Counted from the first letter of the stretch, positions 48,913 to 61,290 are shown. The stretch is DNA of 64,000 bases from Tetracentron sinense (GCA_015143295.1 CM026565.1:31504052-31568051); one strand, 5' to 3'. Translations and numbers: made by a program. Notes: generated from the sequence alone by a model not told the origin.

Positions 48913-49827
48913 GAATGTTGGTTCTTGTCTTCTTGTGAAAAGCGAGGTAAAACATATCGTAGGATATGTCCCATCTCTAACCATGCTCTTGAAAACCTCG
49001 ATAAATCATGCCATGCATGCCGTGCTCGTGGGAACCGTGTACATACTTGCATTCAAATTTAAAGATGACATTTGGGTAATTTCACAACACATATAGCATC
49101 AAAGATTGAGTAATGTAATATTCATAGCATTATGGGAAAGCAGGAAACACACTATCATAGTCCCTAGCAATATTCATAATTTATTAGGCATGCATTTCCA
49201 GATTTTCAGCTCACTGTGTTCACCTTGGCATTTCATCAAACATGGTATGTTCATTATGGATTTATCCTACAACATGCTTTTCTAGATGGGTTTTACTCAA
49301 ATCATACATGTACGTTCATTATTGGAACAATGCCCTTCCCCATTTGTTCATCACACACAACCATTGGCATCCAATCGCCCATCCCATCTCCATTCACCAT
49401 TCACCATTCACCATTCACCATTCATCCATCTCATAGCACATGTGTAAATGAAAGAAAATGAAGAGGAAAGAAAGAGGAACTATAACTAGGAGGGTAGTAA
49501 AAAGTACCGACCTGAAGAAATGAGGAAGAAACCCTCTTTCCAAATGGCTGTGGGTTGCTGCCCTAGCTTGATTCGTGAGCTCCACGAATGCCTGCACCGA
49601 AATCTTGAAGAAAACGGGCTTGAGGTTGATCTAGGGTCTCAAAACCCTTTGATTTCTCTCCAAAATGGAAACCCTAGATTGGAATCGCCTTCTCCTCTTT
49701 CTCCTATTCTCTCAAACTTTCTAAGTGTCGAATGAAGCCCTAAAGGCTCGGGTTAAACTCTTAAGGTAAGAGTGAACTGACCAAAAGACCGTAATACCCT
49801 TACTGGGATTTCTGCAATGACGCGAGG

Positions 49828-50155
49828 ACCGTGAATAGTGCCAACTCGTGGTGGCGTGAATAGTGCCAACTCGTGGTGGCGTGAATAGTGCCAACTCGTG
49901 GTGGCATGAATAGTGCAACTCGTGGTGCCATGAATAGTGCCACTCGTGGTCCGTGAATAGTGCCACTCGTGGTGCTTGTGAATAGTGCAAACTCGTGGTG
50001 CTTGTGAATAGTGCCACTCGTGGTCCGTGAATAGTGCCACTCGTGGTGCTTGTGAATAGTGCAAACTCGTGGTGCTTGTGAATAGTGCCAACTCGTGGTG
50101 GCGTGAATAGTGCAACTCGTGGTGCCATGAATAGTGCCACTCGTGGTGCTTGTGA
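49828..50155. repeat. Minisatellite of GTGAATAGTGCC(A)ACTCGTGGTG units
   Basis: About 13-14 direct copies of a 22-27-bp unit, with variants GGCGTGAATAG, CCATGAATAG and CTTGTGAATAG at the joints. Higher-order repetition is visible (blocks of two to three variants recur). It produces open frames of 125-172 codons on the minus strand with repeated TSGTIH/WHYS peptides, which I regard as incidental. Confidence 0.95.
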
Positions 50156-52300
50156 AGGGTGACGAACCCGTTGTCACGTCGTCTCATGTACAGCGTGCCC
50201 ATGGTGAGTTGTACAACGTGCCCGTGGTGAGTTGTACAACGTACCCGTGGTGAGCTGTACAATGGATGCACACAGTATACGTTTTCCTACAGGTACAGAC
50301 TGTTTAGGCCATATCTTTTGACTCGTTCGTCCGATTTTGACGATTCAACTTGCGTTGTGTTCGTACTTCGAAGAGGAACAATTCTGGCATTTCGAAATTT
50401 CCAAATTCTTCCTCATTTATTAATCATACCTCTTAAAAAGGCAAGATGACAACGAAAGTGTCATGTATTAAGCATGAAAAAGTCTGGGGCTCTACAAACT
50501 CTATCCAGAATCTTCATGTATGTTGTAACATGTCTTTTTCTTCTTCAATCTAACCGTATTAATCTAATAATCTAATGATACCAATTAGTGGTGTGGTGGT
50601 AATTTCATCACCCTCTATTATATGAACCTAACCTAACCCCACTATAACAAAAGTGTGTATGAGGCTAGCAATTCTCATATTGCTTTGTTTTCCCGTCCCA
50701 AGCTTGAATAAATGAGGATTGTATGTCAAGAGAACAGTAAATTTAGGAAAAAAATTGCTAAAATATGATATATATATATATATATTGTTATATAGTCTCG
50801 GACCTTGGCTCGGCCCTAGCCCTTGAGGGTAGGGCTTGGGCCTATCCAGTCTAGGCCATGTGAGGGTTAGAGCTAGGGCTGGGCTATGGCCTCACCTCGG
50901 TGATTGAGGGGCGGGCTCGATGAGACTTAGGCCTTGCCCTGGATCAATCTTTGACAGCTATATACGTCGTGAATATGATATAAAATAAAATAATGTGATA
51001 GATCAAGCAATTTTCTTACTCTGGTGTGAACATGGAATTATACATCATTCTAAATTAGAAAAATCTCAATAACAAACAATGAAGGAAAAATACAGAGTTG
51101 CCACCTATTTATATTCTAAGGGGAAACAAAAACCCTAAATTCAATAGATAAGACAGGTATAGAATCAAAGATCTAAGTAAGAAATTTGGTTGAGTTAGGG
51201 GATTGTGTTAGCCGCCCATAAACTCTCATCAAAGGTGGTTATCTACTCCTAAAATCCCTGTAAACAAATTAAAAACTATAATAAAATTATCTAAATTAAA
51301 ATCATGCTATTTAAATATTTAAATATTGATGCAAACATGTCAATTCACAAAAATAGCAACAACACATTATGGAAACATGTTAATCAAATTTAATTACCCA
51401 AAATCATGCTCATGCTAAATATAGATGAATCATCTAAAATATCAATCAATCTAAATTAGTAATCAAATAACAAAAGAAAACTAACCTAATTTTTAACCTA
51501 AGAGAGTTGAACTCAAACAAAAGTTCCCTACGTATCCATCTTAATAGAATCAAATCACATCTAGTTCTAAAGCATGCTAACTCAACAAATTTTGAATATT
51601 TTATCTTTTTATTTTTTTTTAAATGACCTAGACCAATTTAAGCTCTTGCAAAGATGGAGTATGGTGTAAGGCAAGCATAGTTAAGTCTATCTTTGAACAT
51701 TAGCTCGCACTGGCAGATTATGGGCCTCTGTCGCACCCTCGGGGAATAGTCCTAACCCAAAGGGTTGGGGGACACCCCGAGTTTCCCAAAAAAAAAAGAA
51801 AAATTACCCCCAACACGCATATGACAGTGGTAAGTGCTAATCTAAATGATATTAAATGAGGTCGAGGAACTAGAATAAGCCTTCAAACCAAAAAAAAAAC
51901 TAGATTAAGCCTGAATAAAGTCCAGACCTTAGAAGAACATCTCCATATCCAACATGACGTTTGAAAGGAATTCTCGCAAATTGGTCATCACTTGATTATT
52001 TGAAAATCTGATTTTCGGATTGAGCATTAAAGTCCAAAAAATAGCCCATTAATGACCCAGAAAAACTATGCCCTATACTAAGGCCCAAATGACAAACATA
52101 GTGTAACCTATAAATCTGAGTATAAGAATTAAAGGCACATGGCAGCACAAGACAGCCCGAAAGGTCAAACCTCCATATATGACAGTTATGTAAGGGTTGG
52201 TGAGGACCTGTGTGAGAGGGAGGCAGCCTCTAAGTAAATTGGCAATTTGGGAATTTTAGATAGAGGAATTAAAAAAGAAGAAAAAAGTAAGGAGTGAAGT

Positions 52301-52484
52301 GAAGCTCTGCTTCACAGCGGAAAACCAAGCTTACCTGTTTTAGTGCAAAAATAGTGGCACTTTTATAATTATGGAAAAAGATAGTAACATTTTTGTAAAA
52401 CATTTTTTCTTTAAAATTATAAGATTACCATTGCCGTAGGTAAAAAAATGAGAGCTTCACATTTCCGCCCTGAAGCAGAGCTCT
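52301..52484. mobile_element. Short MITE with GAAGCTCTGCTTC termini
   Basis: GAAGCTCTGCTTCACAGCGG at the left is inverted at the right as CCGCCCTGAAGCAGAGCTC. A second inner GAGCTTCAC repeats the terminal word. It is 184 bp and noncoding; no clear target duplication. Confidence 0.65.
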
Positions 52485-54054
52485 GTTTCTTTTTTAAACT
52501 GAAAAAAAAAGTGATTAGCGAAGCCATGGGGCCGCTACTTAACTTACCCTCTATTGCCATGTCTCTTTTAACCTCCATTTAACTAACTAAATTAAAATTA
52601 TGATTTTTGTTTTTTTTATTTTCTAAAAACCAAGATTGAATTGCTTAACCATAGGGGTGAGTGAATCTTGACTGCTGTTGGTGAGTGTTTAAAAATGGGA
52701 CGTGGCCAATGAGGACCACCCATTCCGTTACATAGTGGAAACCATGGGTACATTAAGCATTTTGTCAAAAAAAAAATAGTTTGATTTTAAGAAGATGGGT
52801 TTTTCCGGAGAAGGGTGGGCTGCTATTATAGCATATGGTTCATAGGTTATGAATTTGGTATGGATTTAGATGTAAGTGGGGTCATGGGTGTAGGGCGTGT
52901 TTGGACTTTGGATATGAAAAGGGTGTGGTCAAACTTTAAAAAGGAAATATTGGTTGGAAACAAATATGGGCTATTTTTGGTAAAATAAAGAGAGGACATT
53001 TGGATATTTCAAAAGGGTATTTTGATCAATTTTAAGAGGATGTATTAGTTTTTTTTTTTTTTTTGAAAATGATATTTATTATTATTATTATTATTTTAAG
53101 AATAGATTTTGAGAACTCAAGCTCAAGGGTTCTCTGAGCCTTGCAAGATGCAAAAATGGGATGCTTACAATCGGGATATAAATTTTGTTGATGTCGGTAT
53201 CTAATAAATGAATAGATTATGCCCGAGGGAATAGTTAGGTGCTCTAAGAGGCTTGGGTACCCTCGTTTTCAAAAAAAAAAAAAAATCAGTTTGCATATTA
53301 CTCTAAAATTTTCCACAACTATAGGAAAAGTAAGGAAACATGTTGGCCCCATAGAAAAGTTGTGATGATATAAATCATTCTCCTATGCGGGTATGTTTGT
53401 TTGTTTGTTTTTTTTTTAACGTCATCTCAGATTTTATTTATTTATTTATTATCACACGTCATCCCAAGTCTTTTTTGGGAAGTGATTAATAACTCTGATA
53501 GTATACTATCGAGAGAGTTGCACGGCCTGATTTAAAATCCAATGGCACCAAACATAAAATGGGGTCTACCATTAAAAGCATAACACCGTTAGATTTTAAA
53601 CCGGACTGTTACTATCGAGGGTGTTTTAACACTTTTAAAAAAAAAAAATATATCATCATTTCATATTTGAATTGTAACAAAATCGAGTTGGGATGATTGT
53701 TTTCCCTTCTATTACCTATAGCTTTGCCTTGTGGTATTGTTAAAAAAAAGAGTTGGGATGATTGAATATGGGAGAGTTCATGTCGCACCCACAGATCAAC
53801 ATGTGTTACTTTTAACTTTATATTGTGAGGGTAAGTTTCATTATATGTTCAACAATGTAACCTTAGTTTTTTAATTAACCTGGGCTGAATTAAAAAAAAA
53901 AAAAAAAAAACCATAGTTTTAAAAGCAATGGGCTCTGCCAATCACAATTGGCCAGGGTTCGGACTCAAAAAAATGGACTCACTAGACTTTGTCACATTAT
54001 TCAAACACCAGTGGATATTGCATGTGCGCAGTGAATCTTAACTGCAAATGATGG

Positions 54055-54300
54055 AAGTTAACAAGGACACATGTAGAGTTGTGGGTGCGATTGAACTCTG
54101 CCCCCTCCCCCATTCAATCGTGATTGGCTGTGATTCAATCTCCTAGAAGTGGGGCTATTAAAAGCCTAAAATGGCAGGTTACTTAGAAAAAGCAAAAAAT
54201 AAACAACCAAAATAAAAAATAATCACAACCAATCGAGATTGAATTCGGGGGGGAGTTCAATTGCACCCACAGATCAACATGTCTCTTTTAACCCCTAGTA
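54055..54300. mobile_element. Foldback element with GTGGGTGCGATTGAACTC arms
   Basis: GTGGGTGCGATTGAACTC and, further in, CAATCGTGATTGGCTGTGAT are matched in inverted order by ATCACAACCAATCGAGATTG and GAGTTCAATTGCACCCAC. The arms are about 55 bp. Copies of the GATTCACT-type module flank both sides in opposite orientation, suggesting a larger palindromic element of which this is the core. Confidence 0.65.
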
Positions 54301-55077
54301 ACCATGGTTAAAATTCATTATCTCTTAAGGTTCAACAATCTTACCTTTGTTTTTAGAAGAAAAAAAATGTTCAGAAATTTTTAACTTCCAGGGTAATTTT
54401 TTTTTTTAAATCAAGGTCAAATTGTTGAACCCTAAGGATAAGTGAATCTTAACCACAATTAATAGGATTAAAAGAAATACTTGTTGAATCATGGGTGTAT
54501 TGAACTTGAGGTGAGATCATGATTGACTCCAATTGGTTGAGTAACCTCTGTTCAGGCCTGTAGATCATGTCGAGTTAGGAACACAAACCCAAGGGTTAGT
54601 AAATCTTAGCCACGGTTAAAGGATGGACATGTGTTAACCTGTGGGTGAGATTGAACTCGAGGAAAGTTCAATTACAATGTGATCCAATCTCAAACTCTAA
54701 CAAGTGAAGCAAGCCTCCTCAAGTCTCACTCAATCCGCCACCTCATTCAGAAAACACTGAGAGAGGTGATGTGTGTAAGACACATCACGACGTGGGAACA
54801 TGAGAGTGATGCACAGGGTTTACAGGCCTAATACATGAGGTGTGACTTTAAAAGATTGTATTTCAGGAGAAAGAAAAAAAAATCAAAGAAAACTTTTGGG
54901 ACGATAGTGAAGTAAGTTACGCTCTTTTTATATATAGGTTATACATATAAATATAGACATAGACCCTGTGATCCTTCAATATCAACCTCTTAGACATCAA
55001 TTATTGAAAAGGTATAGCTGAGAAATGGCTCTTAAGGCTTAAGCTTCCATTCACACCAAAAAATGATTAAATATGAA

Positions 55078-56324
55078 CTAGTGGGGCTACGTGATGCACA
55101 TGAGAGAGGGGACCTAGTGAGGAGATTATTTTATCATTATAACAATTCAATCAATATTTTTAGTTGATCTTTTCTCTTTATAATGATGATAAAAAAAAAA
55201 TTGTAGAAGAGAAGTATAAGGATAATTTTGTCATTATGACAAAATCCAACCCACGTTTTTAACCTGTTCATTCTCTTTATTATAATAAATATAAATAATA
55301 CTGGGCAGCAAGTGCATAGATAAATCATAGAACAATGTATGGAAATAATATCTTTGTACATGTGAGTATGCAGGTGCATAGATAATATAGAAATTTGGAA
55401 GACATTTTTTTTTTTTAATGTAAGGAATATTTTGAATATGGAAACAAGGGATATTTTGAATTTTTTTTTAAAAAAGATGAGGGGCACGTTGGGTATAGAA
55501 CATGACTTAGAAGTATAGAAAAATATTGAGGGCATTTTGGGTATATAAAATTGAAAGATATTTTAGAAATAAAGAAAATAAAGTATGAGAAAACTTGAGG
55601 AGTATTTTTGGTAACAAAACTGTGAGGGAAATTTTGGGTATATAAACTTGATTTGGAGGCATTTTGGGAACCAAAAAACCTTGGATACATCCTTACTACA
55701 AAAAAGGGCATTTTGGGTATAAAATTTGATTTAGGAGCATTTTGGGAATAAAAAATTTTGACGACATTTTGGATATAAAAACTCGAGGGACATTTTGTAG
55801 GAATAAAATAATGGAATTTTTAGAATAAGATAAATTTTAATTAACATTTCTAAGCTCTATTCTCTTTATATTAGTTAATAGTAGTTTTTGAAATTAAAAA
55901 ACATTTTAATTAACGTTTTAAAGTCTCTCATTCTCTTTATATCAATGTTTTGAAAATCGAACCAAACTGGTCAATTGAACCAATAAAACCGAAAATCGAC
56001 CAATCAACCGACCGATTTAACAGGACAATTGGTGATGTAATCGGAAGAAACGGGAAAAAAGAAATATATATATATAAGGACACGATCCAACCAAATTGGT
56101 CGAACTAGGAACCGATCATTTGGTCGGTTCGACAGTTGATCCGAATATGAGAACATTGCTTTATATAGTAGTAAAGGAAAGTTTGAGAATTAAGTTAAAT
56201 TTCCAATTTATTAATTCTCCTCTATTAATAAAGTTAAAATCAGTAAATGATAATTTTAAAATTAAGATAAAATTCAATCGATGTTTTAAACTTGACCATT
56301 CTCTTTATATTATATAGGTAAAGA
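55078..56324 (-). mobile_element. Non-autonomous Helitron with internal minisatellite
   Basis: On the minus strand it ends with CATGTGCATCACGTAGCCCCACTAG followed by T, the CTAG terminus after a hairpin-like GTGCATCAC. The proposed 5' end is TCTTTACCTATATAATAT preceded by A, matching the start of the Helitron at 33.4 kb. It is 1247 bp, noncoding. A further 5'-like arm near 56515 means the left boundary could instead be there. Confidence 0.55.
55470..55800. repeat. Degenerate tandem repeat, GGCATTTTGGGTATAAAA units
   Basis: Eight or more diverged units with the core G(G/A)CATTTTGGGTAT recur about every 35-45 bp. They lie inside the Helitron; tandem internal repeats are common in such elements. 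Confidence 0.8.
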
Positions 56325-57279
56325 TATATTAATAAAAAGAAAATTTTAGAATTAAGTTAAAATTCAATTAACCTTTATCATTCTCTTCGTATACTTGGTA
56401 AATAGACAACTTTAGAATTAAGTTAAAATTCAATTCACCATCTTTATTTTTATATAAGAGTAAATGATAGTTTTAAAATTAAACTAAATTTTAATCAACA
56501 TTTTGAACCCGACCATTTTCTCTATATTAGTACATAAGAAGAGGGGTTTTGCCTATGTCGCACCCCAAAATCTCACCTAACTTAATGTGAAACTTTGGCA
56601 CGTGATTTAATAATTAACTTTCATAACTTCATTTCATAAAATATTTAAGGCAATACTAAAACTTTAAATAAATACTGATCAAGTCTAGTATCTGAAATAA
56701 ATACTAAAATATCAAAATTAATTAGAATCATCTTCTATGATTCTTAATCATCAAATTCAAATTAACTATAAATCTAGAATTAGTCTATTACAATGTCTAA
56801 ACTCGAACTCAAAATACTACTAATCTAATTTTCAGTATATGACCAACGGTCCAAATTTCATTCACCCTCGAGATAATCACCTGTTGGCTTTTCCTCTTCT
56901 TCCTCGTACTCTTCCTCTTCCCAATGCCCTGGAGCACAGATGTCAAATCTAGAACCTGCCGACAACAACAATCATCGACTGAGTAACAAGTTACCCAACG
57001 TATATATAAAATCCTATCTAACATTATAACAATATTTAATATAAATATAATTTAGAATTCAACATAACATGTAAACACATAACAATTCAGAGTGTGGAAA
57101 TATAATTCAATTTCAATTCTTACACATGATCACTTGTACTTGTTTTTCTTGTTTATCTTACTTATTTTTTCTTGTTTGTGAATGTATCCAACAACATGCA
57201 AATGCAATAACTTAATATAACTCTACCATATAAATTGAGTAGAGACTAACATATACCCTACTTTCTGAGGTACCACACA

Positions 57280-57365
57280 GTTTACACATTATCCGGTGCA
57301 TATGGTTTGTCTACACATTATCCAATGTATACGGCTTGTCTACACATTCACCGGTGTATACTAGC
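57280..57365. repeat. Tandem TCTACACATTATCC units
   Basis: Three copies of a unit of about 33 bp containing (T)CTACACATT(A/C)(T/A)CC(G/A)GTG inside solo LTR no. 3. Confidence 0.75.
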
Positions 57366-57889
57366 GTCTTGCCTTGATCTTAGGTTTGTGGGTACTCGGT
57401 CAGTGCAAAACTCAATTATACATTATACTCGTGTCCTTGTGTACTTGCATAATACTTATCATCTTGTTTATTCTTATACTTATTCATATTTAATTTCGTG
57501 AATCAGTGAGTGAAATAATGATGATTATAAATCATGCATAAATTTAAATATGCAGAATTTCTTATAAATTGATCAACATAGAACATAGATTTATCAAGTT
57601 TTCAATAATAAAATAAGAAACAATTATATTTATCATGCCTAATTTTCAATAGATAGTTTTAATAAAATTAATCTCACTAAACCCTAGTTTCATAACACAT
57701 CAAAATTTCAAGACAAGCTCATAATTGTTTCATCAATTTCGACCATCATCCCTTCCTCCATTCTCCATCATCCACACATTACAAGATAAGTCCATTTTCC
57801 CTTGTTGATATGAGAAATAAAAATCATAAAAACATCTTTAAATATCTTATTCATCTTTCATAATAAAATTATAATTTAGAATATTTTCT

Positions 57890-58125
57890 AGTCATCATAT
57901 ATATTTTTTCATAAGAAAATCATCACTTAAAATACTCTCTAAACATCATGTATATTTTCCATAAGAGAATTATAATTTAAAACACTATCAAATCATTATA
58001 TTTATTTTTTTCCATGAGAAAATCATGATTCGAAACATTCTCTAACATCATATATATTTTTCATAAGAGAATCATGGTTCAAAACATTCTCTAACATCGT
58101 ATGTATTTTTCATAAAGGATTGAAA
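57890..58125. repeat. Tandem repeat, about 50-bp unit
   Basis: Five diverged copies containing ATATTTTTCATAAGAGAATCAT and ACATTCTCTAACATC inside solo LTR no. 3. Confidence 0.85.
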
Positions 58126-58717
58126 CATCCTAATCATGTTTAATCTTGATTGTCCTTGCTGTAGATGTATCACTTTCATAGTGTTCATATCAAAATCACT
58201 ATATTGATAATAAGGAAATTATATTTACCTCTCACGATCGCTTTCCTACGATCAAGCGCTTGCGAATGAAACAGATCTAAGCTTTTTCACTATTTCTCAT
58301 TGAAAAACCTTTAATCTCTCATCTTAGATCTCTCAAAATCTCTTCTCTCATTCTCTTTTAGGTTTAGAAAGCTTTAGAAACCCTCAACTCACGAGTATAA
58401 GAGGGTATTTATAATATTGGGAGCCCTAGGGACTCAAAACACGTGAGATCGCGCAAACCACCGCCAGAACGGCGATTGATCGTCGGCGCCAATATTTTTT
58501 AAAAAAAAACTCTTTTGCTACTTTTTGATTATTTCCATTTTCATGCAATTAAACTTCAAAAACGACTTAAATTGATTATTTTATTTAGGTTTTAAAATCA
58601 ACACTTTTTAGCATTAAATTTACAGGCTTAAACACATTAAAATTAAACATATGTTTCCATAGCATTTAATAAACTTCACAAGTACTAAGAATAATAAATT
58701 CGGGGCTCTACAACCTA

Positions 58718-59354
58718 TAAGCTCTTGAGTTTATCCTTAGTTTACAAATACACGTATTTATAACAATAATAGCTTTTCAAATTAACTCATCATTGGTCAA
58801 CGTTAAACAAAGAACCTTATTCTTCCACTTCCGTTAAATTCCATTAAAAATGTTTAACAAATGACTATAGTATCATTGTGACCTTTAGTGGACTATAATA
58901 CCCTTGTGACATGTTTCCCCTTTCAATTCTTTTTAATTGTGGTCAAGATTTATTAATCCTTAAAGTTAAAGCATCTAATTTTGGGTTTTAGGAAAAAAAA
59001 TTAACCATAGGGACTAAAATATGTTAACCATAGTTCAAGGATAGGTAAAGAGGGTGTCCTCTTTTAACTCCCTTTAACTATTGTTAAGATTCACTAACCC
59101 TTGAGGTTAAAGCATCTAACCTTATTTTTTAAAATTTTGTAACCACATGGGTTAACACTTGGTAATTTTCAACTCCCTTTAATTTTTGTTAAGATTCACT
59201 AACCAATAGGGTTGAAACATCTGACGTGATTTTTAGAAAAATAAAATTAATCACATGGGCTAAAACTTGCTAACTATAGTTCAAAGACAGTTAAAAGGGC
59301 TTTATGAGGTTATGAAATATCTTATGGGTATAATAGTCAGCCCAAGTTCTTTTT
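58718..59354. other. Intergenic, copies of the GATTCACT module
   Basis: Holds three diverged copies of the AAGATTCACTAACCC-type module in one orientation (about 58930, 59080 and 59180). No gene. Confidence 0.5.
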
Positions 59355-59544
59355 GAGATTTGATCACAGCCAATTGCAATTGAAATCTGGAGAGCTTAAT
59401 TGCATATGTGGCACTTGATTATTGGTAGAGATTTTTTTTTAAATTCCACTTTCCCGCTTCTTTTTTCTCATCCAATAATCAAGCGCCACATATGTGATTG
59501 AACTCTTTTGAGTTCAATCACAATTGGCTGTGATTCGATTTCGT
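59355..59544. mobile_element. Foldback element with ATGTGGC(A/G)CTTGATTATTGG arms
   Basis: CACAGCCAATTG and ATGTGGCACTTGATTATTGG on the left are inverted on the right as CCAATAATCAAGCGCCACAT and CAATTGGCTGTG. The arms are about 65 bp around a T-rich loop. Noncoding. Confidence 0.75.
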
Positions 59545-59763
59545 TATTTTTTGGGTTGCTCAGAGTGATTGTTCAACTGGAACAACCCAAAAAAATTCTT
59601 AGAAAGAGGTATTTATGGAAAAAATTTAGTGTTAAAAATACCTTATTTGTGTTCATAATTACCAATCTACCATTGCCCAAGTCATTTTTTAGATTGCTCC
59701 AGTTCAATCGAAGCTCCTATTCATAATTAATCTCTTGGGCAATGCTAGCTTCACTTTCTTTAA

Positions 59764-60011
59764 GAGTACGTTCACTTGACGAGAAAGTGAGTGAAAGAAA
59801 AGAAAAGAAAAAGATAAAGAAAAGAAAATTAAGTTCAATATTCTCGCAAAACAACTATCAAAAGATAGATGAAGGTTTAGGAAGAAAGTTTTCACTATTG
59901 AGAAAGTGTAATAAAATGAAATTGTGTTTCTTACACACTAAATGTAAAAAAGTGCAAGAAAACATAATTTTCTTTTACTTTACCTCACTTTCTCACCAAT
60001 TGAATACACCC
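59764..60011. mobile_element. MITE with inverted GAGAAAGTGAG subtermini
   Basis: GTTCACTTGACGAGAAAGTG at the left is matched in reverse by CACTTTCTCACCAATTGAAT at the right. AT-rich interior, 248 bp, noncoding. The ends are degenerate, so the boundaries are approximate. Confidence 0.5.
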
Positions 60012-60017
60012 CAACCC

Positions 60018-60157
60018 TATGTTTGGTTGATGAGGAAAAAGTAAAACATAGAAATGAAAAGAAAATTTGATAAAACACAACTAAAAATTGTAATAGAAAT
60101 CTAAAATTTTCTTTTTTTTTTCCATGTTTTCTCTTATTTTCTCGACAACCAAACATA
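60018..60157. mobile_element. MITE with TATGTTTGGTTG termini
   Basis: TATGTTTGGTTGATGAGG at the left faces CTCGACAACCAAACATA at the right; 140 bp. Same family as the copy in intron 4 of the second PDR gene. Confidence 0.65.
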
Positions 60158-60655
60158 GCATAAGGGAAATACATGTGTTATGGTCTTCCATTAAAAGAAT
60201 GACACATGTTTTACACTCACAATATGTCCAATAAAAAAAGAGAGAGTCTTGCAAGAAAGTGGTTGCAAAGATCAGGTTGAATAGCCAATGTAGCAACCCA
60301 AAAAATGTCATGGGAATGGGTATTTATATTTTTTAAAAAAATTAAAAAAATATCCTTCTTTGTGTTTGTAATTACCAAGCTATCACTGCCCAAATATTTT
60401 ATTTTAGAGATCAAATCCTCTACGGTGAAAAAAAAAAAAAACTTTTTTCGGGTTTCTTTAAAATTAAAAAACTTTTGTAAAAATTTAATTTTTTTTTCTT
60501 AAAATCAAGGATGGGTGGGTGAACCCTAAGGGTGGGTGAACCCTAAGGGTGGGTGAATCTTAACCACAATTAAGGAGTGTCAAAAAGGACACATGGAGAC
60601 CTCAAGAGGTGATAACCGGATTTGCCATAAAGGATTTGGTTTCTTTATTGGAAAA

Positions 60656-60799
60656 TGCTAGTGAGACCGCAAAGGGCTGAAACCACACCGAGACCGTGTG
60701 GATCTCAAAATTTCAAAAACAGATTTAATGAAATTTTGAAATCCATGCATCACAAGCACAATCTTGGCATGATCTTGGCCCTTTGCGGTCTCAATAGCA
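60656..60799. mobile_element. Short MITE with GAGACCGCAAAGGGC termini
   Basis: TGCTAGTGAGACCGCAAAGG at the left is matched in inverted orientation at the right by CCTTTGCGGTCTCAATAGCA. It is 144 bp, noncoding. A partial relative with GCGGTCTCACTAG lies at about 11673-11715. Confidence 0.75.
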
Positions 60800-61067
60800 A
60801 TGTCCTTTATTTTATGGATAATGTTAGCATCATTTGTTTTAATCTCACTTTTTTTTTTTTTTTTTATCGCGTGTCTTTCTCTTTATGGAAGATAATTACA
60901 CACTTTATTTATTTATTTATTTTGGTCCACAAAGAAAACGAGTTTAAAAGAAAGTGATGCTTCTGTATTCATAATTACTTATTACTCTCATTTTGCAAAT
61001 CTGTTACGCATAACGGTATTTGCAAAGCAAACTAAGGATAAACCTACAGGTTATATGCAAAAACCCC

Positions 61068-61075
61068 TATATAAA
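61068..61075 (+). promoter_or_regulatory. TATA box of the second PDR copy
   Basis: TATATAAA in the context CCCCTATATAAATTATCC lies about 220 bp upstream of the ATG. It is outside the region shared with the first copy, which starts at GACACCTCAAAATC (39239 and 61084). This copy therefore has different promoter sequence. Confidence 0.5.
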
Positions 61076-61290
61076 TTATCCCCGACACCTCAAAATCGTC
61101 ATGAACTGTATTTGAGAATAGGGAGAAAGACAGAGTCAGATAGCTTTGGATCCCTGTCTCACTAATGCAAGAAAAGTAGACAGGAAACTATAGATACCCA
61201 TTTCTCATTTTGAAGTGTTTCAGCTCTAGAACTCGGAAATTCAAGTTTACTCCAAGAAAATTTTCTGGGTTTTGTAGCTTGTGTCATTTA

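Larger units (their letters stand above)
48044..50496 (-). mobile_element. Solo LTR no. 2 of the shared family, perfect target duplication
   Basis: AACTC lies on both sides (48039-48043 and 50497-50501). On the minus strand the element begins TGTAGAGCCCCAGAC and ends GGGGCGCGACA. It shares the CTGCCGACAT...GTACGGCTGAGCATGG block and the TTTTGACTCGTTCGTCCGAT block with solo LTR no. 1. It is 2453 bp; the long open frames inside are translations of a minisatellite, not genes. Confidence 0.88.
50502..55077. other. Intergenic, repeat-rich, no gene recognised
   Basis: Contains hAT-like debris (50790-50965), possible SINE-like tails ending in poly(A) at about 51789-51800 and 53272-53285, the MITE at 52.3 kb, and the foldback element at 54.1 kb. 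Open frames are short and unsupported. Confidence 0.4.
56556..58712 (-). mobile_element. Solo LTR no. 3 of the shared family
   Basis: On the minus strand it begins TGTAGAGCCCCGAAT and ends GGGGTGCGACA. Flanks GCCTA and ACCTA agree at four of five positions. The block AGAACCTGCCGACAACAAC (about 56950) corresponds to the conserved block of the other two. A minus-strand TATAAATACCC at about 58405 fits an LTR promoter. The element is 2157 bp, AT-richer and more diverged than the others, so probably oldest. Confidence 0.75.

Noticed and set aside
49721..50271. Minus-strand frames of 125, 139 and 172 codons
   Set aside because: Several frames are open at once because a 22-27-bp unit is repeated; the peptides are repeat artefacts within a solo LTR.
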